Assembly (NCBI RefSeq): GCF_020911865.1
Contig: NZ_CP087131.1
Span: 2,666,001-2,730,000 of the forward strand
Direction: 5' to 3'
DNA: 64,000 nucleotides
Source: Chryseobacterium sp. C-71
Lineage (GTDB): Bacteria; Bacteroidota; Bacteroidia; Flavobacteriales; Weeksellaceae
Below the pieces are notes generated by a model. The model worked only from the letters and a program-made list of their open reading frames with translations. It was not told the DNA's origin and made no database searches. This document shows, piece by piece, positions 20,178-27,033 of the stretch (its first letter is position 1; every line of letters starts with the position of its first letter). Position numbers and translations under genes: made by a program.

Positions 20178-22356
20178 TGATAAAGAAACTTGGAGTTAAT
20201 TTTTGAGTATTAAAGATTCTGGGATTCCATTTAGCATAATCATTGCTGGTGAAAACCAAATCATCAATAGTTATTATGTATATTTTTTGAGATGGAATGA
20301 CTATTTTTATTTCTCCAGTAATATTTTCACCTATTACCGATAATGAATACATTTTATAAGATATTTTTTCCGGAGCAACTTTAATATTACTTCCGTTTGA
20401 CATCTCCTCATTTAAATAAAACTTAGGGTTGTTAAGGTTGTATTGATCAATAATATTAAGGATTTGTAAATTTTCTTCTTCAGTTATTCCGAGTATTTTC
20501 TTACTAGCTATTGTTCCTTTCTCATTATCTAATGTTAAAGCGGTTATTGTTTCATTTAAAATATTAGTAAGGGAAATAGTTTTAAAATAATATGGTTTTT
20601 CAGGTTGATAAAAATTGTTTCTTTCATTATCATAATTGATGAAACCACTATTACTATTATCTTGATAAGCACTTCTGCTTTCAAAGAAACCTCCAACGCT
20701 TTGTCTAATATTATTCAACAAAGTTTCATGGGTCACTCTTTTTACACTTTCAGTATCATTTTTCATGATCTGATCCTCAACTCTCTTTGTCGTAACGGTC
20801 GCAATGTCTTTTCCTCCTGTCTTATTCTCAAAATCAATCAACAATAGATTCTGATCAATTACATACCTCAATTCATTTGTGCTTTTAGGCTGAATATGAG
20901 GTGTTACGTTAATCAATCCAAACACATCATCAATATCCTTTAGAAATAATGATTCTCCTGAGCTTAAAGGCGGAACTACATTCGTAATTTCAAGAGCTTT
21001 TCCCTCGTAAATCAACTGCACAAAAGACCCTATATTGGTTCCAGTGCTTGTTTTCTTTACATCAAAAACAATGGGTTTTGTAAGTTCGGTATCGACAGTG
21101 TTGTTGGCATCTGCTTGTTGCAAAAGATTCTCTCCTCGGATGAAGTAATCTTCGTTAGCAGTATTTACATTCAAAATCCCCTGTTTTACATATAATGCTG
21201 CTGCATCATTGCTATCTGTCGTAAGCTGAATAGCTAAAGAAGGGGTATCCGTAAATTCCTGCAAAGGCCAGTATTCCGAAAATTTTCCTGCAACAAGGTT
21301 GGCAGTTGTGGTTCCCTTTTTATAATCATTGGTGGTTGTCCCAATAGGATGATTATTGTAGAAATTATAAGAACGCTGCCTGCTTCCCAGAATGTACAGA
21401 TAAGTCGTTTTGGCAGTAGCAAATCCTTCAATAGCGCTGTAAATCTCATCATTGGTCTGCAGTACGGTGTCCTGTCCGTTATTGCTTGCATGAAGTTTTC
21501 CTTTTCCGTGCGTGTGAAGTCCGTAGAAAGCAGCAATATCGATGAATTGTGTAGCAGATTCCCTGATCAGTTTGTTTTCAAAAGCATTGGCTCCCGAAGT
21601 TGAATTTAAAATGTGATTGTTTAAACGAGCAAAATTTAAGTCCAGTTTAAACGGATTCGGATCATTTTCAATCGTGTAATCTCCTTCATTGAGAACGATG
21701 TCAATACCGAAGGAGTTATTTGGATCTATCGTTCCCAGATGAGTTCCTCTCGGAATCATTGGCAGTTCGAAAGCTTTCTGATCCGCAGGAGCACTTCCTG
21801 CATCTTCCTGTGAGATTTTAAAGAAGAAATCATCGATAAGCAAGTTTGTAGCTTGTTCATATGGCCCTGTTCCCGGATACCCAATGTATTGTGCTGTCAG
21901 TGTAGGTTCTGTAAGGTTCAGCATATTATACAATTTCTGAAAATCATCCCTGATATGTTTTACAAAACCTGTAGCATTTGAAATAGGATTAATCGTTTGG
22001 TTAGTACCAAAAAAGTCTGATGCTTTAAGCCCACGGTAAATAAAATATTTAATGGCAAGTCCCTTAATAGGCTGCGTGAAAGGCTTTAAAATAAGATTGA
22101 CTTTAGTCGGATCATCCGAATTGGGCTGAATGAGTACCTGTCCCTGACAGATGGTGAATATTTTACCGGTATAGCTAATTCGGGAGGTTGTCCTGAATGT
22201 AGTATCTCCTGTCATACCAAATTTATCAGTCTGTGCCTGTGTAAAAGCTTTTTTCTCAATAAAGAGATAAGATTCCGGTAAAAGATCCGGTCTTACATTC
22301 AGGCCATTGCCATCAGAAGAAGTAGGCGTGGAGCTCTGTATAGTGTTTTGTGGCAT
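20152..22356 (-). CDS. First gene of the operon: 734-aa protein, possible cargo adaptor
   Basis: Unrecognised family. The N-terminus is polar with Ser and Thr (MPQNTIQSSTPTSSDGNG), without a signal peptide. Residues of about 30-520 read as a compact mixed fold with normal base composition. From about residue 530 onward (20,750 leftward) the DNA becomes strongly AT-rich, like the toxin gene that follows. For example, the 60 bases at 20,581-20,640 contain 11 G/C while those at 21,721-21,780 contain 28. The stop overlaps the toxin start by 26 bases. The shared promoter P3 lies about 250 bases upstream. A conserved front half with a swapped rear half next to a toxin would suit a cargo-specific loader, but this is inference. 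Confidence 0.65.
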   Translation of the reverse strand: MPQNTIQSSTPTSSDGNGLNVRPDLLPESYLFIEKKAFTQAQTDKFGMTGDTTFRTTSRISYTGKIFTICQGQVLIQPNSDDPTKVNLILKPFTQPIKGLAIKYFIYRGLKASDFFGTNQTINPISNATGFVKHIRDDFQKLYNMLNLTEPTLTAQYIGYPGTGPYEQATNLLIDDFFFKISQEDAGSAPADQKAFELPMIPRGTHLGTIDPNNSFGIDIVLNEGDYTIENDPNPFKLDLNFARLNNHILNSTSGANAFENKLIRESATQFIDIAAFYGLHTHGKGKLHASNNGQDTVLQTNDEIYSAIEGFATAKTTYLYILGSRQRSYNFYNNHPIGTTTNDYKKGTTTANLVAGKFSEYWPLQEFTDTPSLAIQLTTDSNDAAALYVKQGILNVNTANEDYFIRGENLLQQADANNTVDTELTKPIVFDVKKTSTGTNIGSFVQLIYEGKALEITNVVPPLSSGESLFLKDIDDVFGLINVTPHIQPKSTNELRYVIDQNLLLIDFENKTGGKDIATVTTKRVEDQIMKNDTESVKRVTHETLLNNIRQSVGGFFESRSAYQDNSNSGFINYDNERNNFYQPEKPYYFKTISLTNILNETITALTLDNEKGTIASKKILGITEEENLQILNIIDQYNLNNPKFYLNEEMSNGSNIKVAPEKISYKMYSLSVIGENITGEIKIVIPSQKIYIITIDDLVFTSNDYAKWNPRIFNTQKLTPSFFINESSDFIR

Positions 22357-22605
22357 TTGGTGTTATTTTTTGTGATATAAAATTTTAATAAGCTTTTTAA
22401 AAAGCTTGTTCGTGTAAAAATTCTGTGATTAGAATTCATAATAATTATTGTATTTATTTCATGTTGTTAAGTTTTGTTTTTTTTAATATTTAATCAAGCT
22501 CAGTTGATTTGTAAATATTTATTAGACTTTTTTTATTTAAACTATAAGTTTCGTTTACGTTCTTGTTTTTACATAGTGTGTTGCTTTTATTCTGTTGTTA
22601 TTTCT
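22357..22605 (-). other. 5' leader of the toxin/fibre operon
   Basis: About 250 AT-rich bases between promoter P3 and the first operon ATG. A small perfect palindrome, AAGCTTTTTAAAAAGCTT, lies at 22,389-22,406. No open frame of note and no similarity to the other leaders was seen. Confidence 0.5.
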
Positions 22606-22609
22606 GAAA

Positions 22610-22643
22610 CAAAGGTATCGGCGGCCGACGTCAAAACTTGACG
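22610..22643 (-). promoter_or_regulatory. Shared-regulon promoter P3 (operon promoter)
   Basis: Minus strand: CGTCAAGTTTTG (22,643-22,632), 14 bases, TACCTTTG (22,617-22,610). The dyad CGTCAA-3-TTGACG is complete at 22,629-22,643. It drives the operon running from 22,356 down to 939. Confidence 0.8.
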
Positions 22644-22695
22644 CATTATTATTTCTTTTAAAAAAGTTTAAAAAGATTCTTTAATGAAATAAAAA

Positions 22696-22734
22696 GGCTC
22701 GGGGATCAAATTTGAAAAATTTGATCCCCGAGCC
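22696..22734 (-). terminator. Perfect 18-bp terminator hairpin
   Basis: Two perfectly complementary 18-base arms starting GGCTCGGGGATC, with a 3-base loop, followed on the minus strand by a T-run. It ends the 22,757-24,211 transcript just before promoter P3 and so insulates the toxin/fibre operon from upstream read-through. Confidence 0.9.
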
Positions 22735-22756
22735 TGAGATGAAAAAATGATAGAAA

Positions 22757-24211
22757 TTATTTCTTACAGGTACTGTATTCAGAAATAATATGAATCAGGT
22801 TTTCTTCATTTTTCAGGTCTAAACTTTCTTTCTTCAACGTTTCAGAAAGAGTTTTACAGTCTTTAAGGTAATCTGCCAGTTTCAGAGACAGTTTTTCACT
22901 GGATCGATTATCGAGCATCTGGCCTTTTTGCTGGATATCTGTTTTCACGACATATTTTTGAAGCTCTACAGGATCCTGTAGAAGCATGATTTTATTTTCC
23001 TTGGCTATTAGTCTGTAGAAATAAGAATTATTACCATGAAGGTCTCCATAGTTCTGAAGCTTTTTCATCAGTTCGCCTTTTACATCCAAGCCATAATAGC
23101 AATCTTCACCTCCGTTGTAAGACACACAAAAATATATTCCCGAGTCGGCATTATATGTTTTGGTTCTCACGCTTCCTCCCGGTAAATTGGTTTTGAGACT
23201 CACTCTTTGACCAAACAAATCTGCTCCGTCGGTGGGTAATTTCTGTCCTGTTCTTTCGGTATCTAGCTTTTCAAACCAGATCGTGATCAATCCTTCTGTC
23301 TTTTTACCGGATTTTTCTACGACATATCCTTGAACGTCATAGAGATTGATACTTCTGTCGATTGCATCTTTCACTTTTGCATGCTGAAGCTCCTGGTTTT
23401 TATAGTAAGCCTGATGCTCGAGTGTGTAACCTTCTATGAAAAGATTGGCAATCAATTCATTCACAAAAGCATAATCTGAAGGAGCATAAGGTCTGGTTGC
23501 TACAAATGTAAATTCATGATTGTCAAAAGTTTTAACCAGATACGTTTTGATTCCTTGTTTGCTTTCATACATTCTTGCCACTTTTATTCCGTCAAGATCA
23601 CTCACTTCAAGACAAGGACTTCCACTTCCAAAACCGCAATTAAAAGCAGTAGAATATCCAATGATCTTTGCAGGATAATTTCCATTATTGATCAAAATTT
23701 CACCTTTTGAGCCAATCCTTGGATTATAAAGAGATCTTATATTGCTCAGGCTGCTTTGTCTATCGTTTTCACCGGCGATGCTGTTGGCTTTTGCCTGAAG
23801 ATATTTATCGGCTAAATTTTCTCTCTGAACGTTAAAAAACTGTTCAATCTCTGCTGTGTTCAGACCTTTTTCATTAAAGAAATTATATTTTACCGCCAAT
23901 TGATGAGCAATGATACGATCGGGTTTAAAAGAAGTGATCAAAACTTCGTAAGGAATCTGAGTCGTTTTTCCGTCCGCAGATTTCATATCCAGATAGTATA
24001 AAAATTCTTTTCCGGCTAAAGCAACGCCTTTTAAATCAAGATCAAAAGCTTTCTGATTGTTTAAATTGTAAAACTCATAATGATCTCTGTAGGGAGATTT
24101 TATGATCGCAACTTCTTTTTCGTTGTAAAGAATTTTATCTTTTTTAAGCTGAATTTTCTGAGAAAAAACAAAACCTGAAAGCATAAAGCAAAATAATAAA
24201 AGTAATCTCAT
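22757..24211 (-). CDS. Secreted protein of unknown function (484 aa)
   Basis: A Sec signal peptide is clear (MRLLLLFCFMLSGFVFSQ, cleavage after about residue 17). The mature protein begins with short strands about a stored value (KDKILYNEKEVAIIKSPY), has a two-Cys segment CGFGSGSPC near residue 195, and ends in a Lys-rich helical tail. The family is not recognised; the pattern suits a periplasmic or outer-surface protein as found widely in Chryseobacterium. It is bounded by a strong terminator and does not carry the shared promoter, so it probably does not belong to the regulon on either side despite lying inside it. Confidence 0.75.
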   Translation of the reverse strand: MRLLLLFCFMLSGFVFSQKIQLKKDKILYNEKEVAIIKSPYRDHYEFYNLNNQKAFDLDLKGVALAGKEFLYYLDMKSADGKTTQIPYEVLITSFKPDRIIAHQLAVKYNFFNEKGLNTAEIEQFFNVQRENLADKYLQAKANSIAGENDRQSSLSNIRSLYNPRIGSKGEILINNGNYPAKIIGYSTAFNCGFGSGSPCLEVSDLDGIKVARMYESKQGIKTYLVKTFDNHEFTFVATRPYAPSDYAFVNELIANLFIEGYTLEHQAYYKNQELQHAKVKDAIDRSINLYDVQGYVVEKSGKKTEGLITIWFEKLDTERTGQKLPTDGADLFGQRVSLKTNLPGGSVRTKTYNADSGIYFCVSYNGGEDCYYGLDVKGELMKKLQNYGDLHGNNSYFYRLIAKENKIMLLQDPVELQKYVVKTDIQQKGQMLDNRSSEKLSLKLADYLKDCKTLSETLKKESLDLKNEENLIHIISEYSTCKK

Positions 24212-24366
24212 AATATATTTTAATCTAAATAATTAATGTGCGAAAATTATGAATTTATCTTTATAATATTAAAATATTCATTGATTATAAATAATAAATT
24301 CCTGATTATTAAGATTGAAAAATAATTTGAAAGTTAAAATGTTTAATGCAATAGAATTAATAAAAA
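24212..24366. other. AT-rich intergenic stretch
   Basis: AT-rich sequence between the secreted-protein gene and the hairpin at 24,367. A TAATTTTC sequence on the minus strand near 24,245 could be a weak -7 box for the 22,757-24,211 gene. Nothing else is visible. Confidence 0.4.
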
Positions 24367-24393
24367 GAGACTGTCTTTTTTTGAGATAGTCTC
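24367..24393 (-). terminator. Probable terminator hairpin
   Basis: A 9-bp stem, GAGACTGTC with GATAGTCTC (one G-T pair), and a 9-base loop, followed on the minus strand by TTTTTA. It is the first hairpin downstream of the acidic-peptide gene. Confidence 0.6.
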
Positions 24394-24739
24394 TTCTTTG
24401 TTCTATCAGAAATAATTTTACTGATGATGTTACTTTAGTGAAACGTTTCCATTCATGGACAGCGTAAGAATTGAGCGTGTAAAAAATAAATTAAAAGATA
24501 CCCATTGTGCATTTTGCAGATACCGTCAAGCAGCTGATAATTAAAGCCTTTGTATTTCTTTGCTAAATGAAATGCCATTGTTTATCTTAAAAAATAACAT
24601 TTATTATAAAAACTTTGTCTTTCCTAGCGATAAAAAAACGCAAGGTTATACAAAGAAGTGTAAAAAAATACCGAAATCAAGCTATACAAAGCCGTTCCAC
24701 TTATTTTGGCAAGACAATAATTCAAAATGTACAACGGGC
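24394..24739. other. Intergenic stretch without a recognised gene
   Basis: Open frames here on the plus strand run into the antisense of the acidic-peptide gene and have no recognisable protein character. The stretch may be 3' untranslated RNA or decayed DNA. No shared-promoter copy is present. Confidence 0.4.
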
Positions 24740-24910
24740 TTAAAAGATATCTTCTTCCAGAATATCATTTTCAAAGTCTTCTCTGAAGAAATTTTCAATC
24801 TCGTCGAGATAGTTGTCGTAGTCTATTTCTGTGTTTTCAATATCGCTCCAGTTGATGGTGTAAAGGTCTTCATCAAAGATAGTATAGGTGTTGTGATTTG
24901 GTGTTTCCAT
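24740..24910 (-). CDS. Very acidic 56-aa peptide
   Basis: I take the ATG at 24,910 as the start; a longer in-frame version from 24,985 would need a TTG and lacks support. Of 56 residues 19 are Asp or Glu, with one Arg and no Lys, ending in ENFFREDFENDILEEDIF. Such charge resembles small DNA-mimic or anti-restriction proteins and also acidic chaperone-like adaptors, but no family is recognised. Promoter P4 lies upstream with a leader of about 120 bases. A frameshifted relative lies at 570-694 beside the left fibre gene. The double occurrence beside this promoter type makes a role in the same system likely; the role itself is unknown. Confidence 0.65.
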   Translation of the reverse strand: METPNHNTYTIFDEDLYTINWSDIENTEIDYDNYLDEIENFFREDFENDILEEDIF

Positions 24911-25034
24911 GTTTTTTGTTTTTAAATATGGGTTAAAATTGGAACATACTTCTGGTTGTTCATCATGTGAAAATGTTGAATTCAAAAAAGTTTTTTAAAG
25001 TTTGGGATTTTGTTTTTTGTCTTTATCTCTACTT

Positions 25035-25068
25035 CAAAATTATTAGGTAGAAGCGACAAAACATGACG
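25035..25068 (-). promoter_or_regulatory. Shared-regulon promoter P4 (acidic peptide)
   Basis: Minus strand: CGTCATGTTTTG (25,068-25,057), 14 bases, TAATTTTG (25,042-25,035). The second half-site reads TGTCG instead of TGACG, as in P5 and P7. Confidence 0.75.
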
Positions 25069-25141
25069 TGTGTTTTAATAAATTTAAATATTTGAAATAT
25101 AATCTAATTAGATTATATTGACCAGATATAAGTAAAAAAGC

Positions 25142-26179
25142 TTATATTTTGTTTCTGATTAATTTTTGTACAATTTGATTTAAAGTTTCTCTGTTATCAT
25201 CGATGTAGCTTAGTCCGGCCTGTATCAGGTTTTCAATATTTGATCTCGATACATTATCCATCGCAGGAGATGCATTTTTTAAAGACGGATTGATTCGGTA
25301 ATAATTTTTCTGATTTCGCTGTCCCAAAGTCTGAAACATCTGGCAAAGCTGATAATCTACAGTCTCAGCATTGGCAGACATCAAAATATCAATGATAGGA
25401 GTTACCCAACCAATTTTTCCCGCTTTCTCCATTTTCCTGAACGAATAGCTTTTAGATTCCAATCCGGTGCCGATTGACACAATAATCATATCATTTACGG
25501 TAGGGTGATTTGCTTTCTGATGGTTTTTAAAAACTTCGGCAAAAGGAGTTCTCCTTGCTTCTGCATAGGCACAAAGTGCAGGGTTGTTGGCAAACATTCC
25601 GCCATCAATTAAACTGAAAATCTGCCCATACATCGACTTAATCTGAACCGGACTGAAATAGGTAGGTGCAGCTGAAGTTGCTCTGCAAACATCCTTTACA
25701 TAAAAATTATCTGTACTTAAGTTGGCTTTACACGAATTAAATAATTTGGCTCTTCTGTTTTCTATATCGTAGCTTGTGATTAAACAAGGTTTTATTAATT
25801 CTTTTAATTCGAGTTTCCCAAAAAAATCATTCAGGTTTTTCTCAAGGGCTTCCTGGGAGATTTTTTCATTGAGCAATCCGAAAGGATTAACCAGCTTCTC
25901 CCAAAAAGAAACCTGAAATATGTCGCCACCTTTTTCAGCATATAATTCTAACCCTTTTTGGATCGAATATTTTGCTTTTCGGTGTTCATCAGGACAGAGG
26001 ATAATAGAAGCAATCAATGCTCCGGTGCTGCTTCCGGCAACCAGATCAAAATAATCTCCAAGCTTCGCACCCGGTTTATGGTGATGCTGTAACTGCTCTT
26101 CTATATAGCGTAAAATAATACAGGTAATAATGCCTCTTATTCCCCCACCGTCCAAAGATAAAATGGTTGTTTTTTTCAT
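25142..26179 (-). CDS. Patatin-like phospholipase
   Basis: A 345-aa cytosolic-type patatin. The oxyanion loop LDGGGIRG lies at residues 9-16, the nucleophile elbow GSSTG at 49-53 with Ser51, and the catalytic Asp192 in IDGGMFANNP. Patatins hydrolyse acyl chains from phospholipids with a Ser-Asp dyad. There is no signal peptide. The domain covers almost the whole protein. Some patatins are effectors of CBASS defence (CapV), but no cyclase gene is near. Promoter P5, 25 bases upstream of the ATG, places it in the regulon of the fibre/toxin operon. I infer either a lipase that helps release the particles or an effector that damages target membranes. Confidence 0.9.
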   Translation of the reverse strand: MKKTTILSLDGGGIRGIITCIILRYIEEQLQHHHKPGAKLGDYFDLVAGSSTGALIASIILCPDEHRKAKYSIQKGLELYAEKGGDIFQVSFWEKLVNPFGLLNEKISQEALEKNLNDFFGKLELKELIKPCLITSYDIENRRAKLFNSCKANLSTDNFYVKDVCRATSAAPTYFSPVQIKSMYGQIFSLIDGGMFANNPALCAYAEARRTPFAEVFKNHQKANHPTVNDMIIVSIGTGLESKSYSFRKMEKAGKIGWVTPIIDILMSANAETVDYQLCQMFQTLGQRNQKNYYRINPSLKNASPAMDNVSRSNIENLIQAGLSYIDDNRETLNQIVQKLIRNKI

Positions 26180-26204
26180 TTTTTCCTATTGTTATTTGGT
26201 AAAG

Positions 26205-26238
26205 CAAAGGTAGAAGCGAAGTGCGACAGAACTTGACG
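26205..26238 (-). promoter_or_regulatory. Shared-regulon promoter P5 (patatin)
   Basis: Minus strand: CGTCAAGTTCTG (26,238-26,227), 14 bases, TACCTTTG (26,212-26,205). It lies between the stop of the M15 gene (26,260) and the patatin ATG (26,179). Confidence 0.8.
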
Positions 26239-26259
26239 TGTTAAATTAATTATGTTAAA

Positions 26260-26766
26260 TTATTTTTCAAATATCACATATCCATCTTTATCCATTTTCA
26301 TCTTCAAAAGCATTCTCCAGCTCGTTTTCACCAATCCTTTTTTAGTTAAAATATTCTTCTTTTCAAAATGGGGAAGATCTTTGAAGGTTTTCCAGTTTCC
26401 ACCCCAATCCCAGCCGTGTTTTGCGAAAATTTTCACACACTCATACCAATCGGCAACTTGATCATTGTCCCAATCTTTTGCGGTGTCCCAGCTTGCTGTT
26501 TTTCCGTCAATAATTAAACACATATCCACTGCTAAACCATAATTATGAATGCTTTGCCCGGCTTTTGCGTTGGTTACTTTCTTTCCTGAAGTAATTCTTC
26601 CGATGGCATATAATCTTTCCTGTTCCTCGAAACTTCGCAGTCCCTGAGTGATTCTGATTTTTGCTTTTCCCGTGAGAGCTTCATCACATTCTTTAATAAT
26701 TTGTTTTACCTCCTCTCTCACAAAAGGATGTAATTTTTCAATTCTTTGTAAGGTTACTTTATCCAT
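26260..26766 (-). CDS. M15-family peptidase, phage-endolysin-like
   Basis: A 168-aa protein. I start it at the ATG at 26,766, because the longer frame from 26,790 would begin inside the -7 box of promoter P6. The M15 zinc signature is complete: SIHNYGLAVD (His74, Asp81) and LPHFE (His133), with the usual ITQGLRSFEEQERLY element before it (residues 39-53). The family cuts L-Ala-D-Glu or D-Ala links in peptidoglycan; phage T5 and ply500-type endolysins are the best known members. There is no signal peptide, so it would act in the cytoplasm's own lysis or be carried on a particle. Its promoter is the same type as that of the fibre/toxin operon. Confidence 0.88.
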   Translation of the reverse strand: MDKVTLQRIEKLHPFVREEVKQIIKECDEALTGKAKIRITQGLRSFEEQERLYAIGRITSGKKVTNAKAGQSIHNYGLAVDMCLIIDGKTASWDTAKDWDNDQVADWYECVKIFAKHGWDWGGNWKTFKDLPHFEKKNILTKKGLVKTSWRMLLKMKMDKDGYVIFEK

Positions 26767-26787
26767 AATTTTAATTTCTTTGGAAAG

Positions 26788-26821
26788 CAAATGTAGATAT
26801 GTAATACGTCAAAACTTGACG
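26788..26821 (-). promoter_or_regulatory. Shared-regulon promoter P6 (M15 peptidase)
   Basis: Minus strand: CGTCAAGTTTTG (26,821-26,810), 14 bases, TACATTTG (26,795-26,788). The full dyad lies at 26,807-26,821. The predicted start of transcription leaves a leader of about 15 bases before the ATG at 26,766. Confidence 0.8.
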
Positions 26822-26894
26822 TGTTGAGAATGAAAAAAATGTTATTTTGAATAAAAAAATAAACTTTCTGTAAACACTGATTAATACATTAATG

Positions 26895-26909
26895 CGACAA
26901 AACATGACG
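26895..26909. promoter_or_regulatory. Orphan copy of the shared operator (P7)
   Basis: Minus strand CGTCATGTTTTG followed by TCG, but at the usual 14-base distance there is TAATCAGT and not TAnnTTTG. It lies between P6 and the polymerase gene. It may be a second binding site for the same regulator, or a decayed promoter. Confidence 0.5.
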
Positions 26910-27033
26910 TGTTTTAAAGTATTTAACTGGTTGATTTTTAGCTAAATAATTATGGTGTTAAAAGTTTAATTAAACATAGTATTCTGTTTTAAAAGTTATA
27001 GCTTTGTACTTTCAAACAGTCATTTTTAATATC

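Noticed and set aside
24560..24925. Open frame of 121 codons on the plus strand
   Set aside because: It overlaps the acidic-peptide gene in antisense, has no protein-like pattern, and no promoter was seen for it.
25126..25147. Hairpin at the end of the patatin gene
   Set aside because: Only a 7-bp AT stem overlapping the stop codon with no T-run; too weak to call a terminator.
25142..26179. CBASS defence operon based on the patatin
   Set aside because: No cyclase or ubiquitin-like gene is adjacent; the promoter links it with the lysin and fibre genes instead.
26767..26790. Upstream extension of the M15 gene
   Set aside because: Its first codon lies inside the -7 box of the promoter, so it could not be in the message.
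1..26909. Complete prophage
   Set aside because: No integrase, terminase, portal, capsid or att-like repeats were found in the window, only fibre, lysin and toxin-like genes.
26895..26909. Promoter for the polymerase gene on the plus strand
   Set aside because: Read on the plus strand the dyad is not followed by TAnnTTTG at 14 bases; a separate TAGCTTTG close to the ATG is a better candidate.
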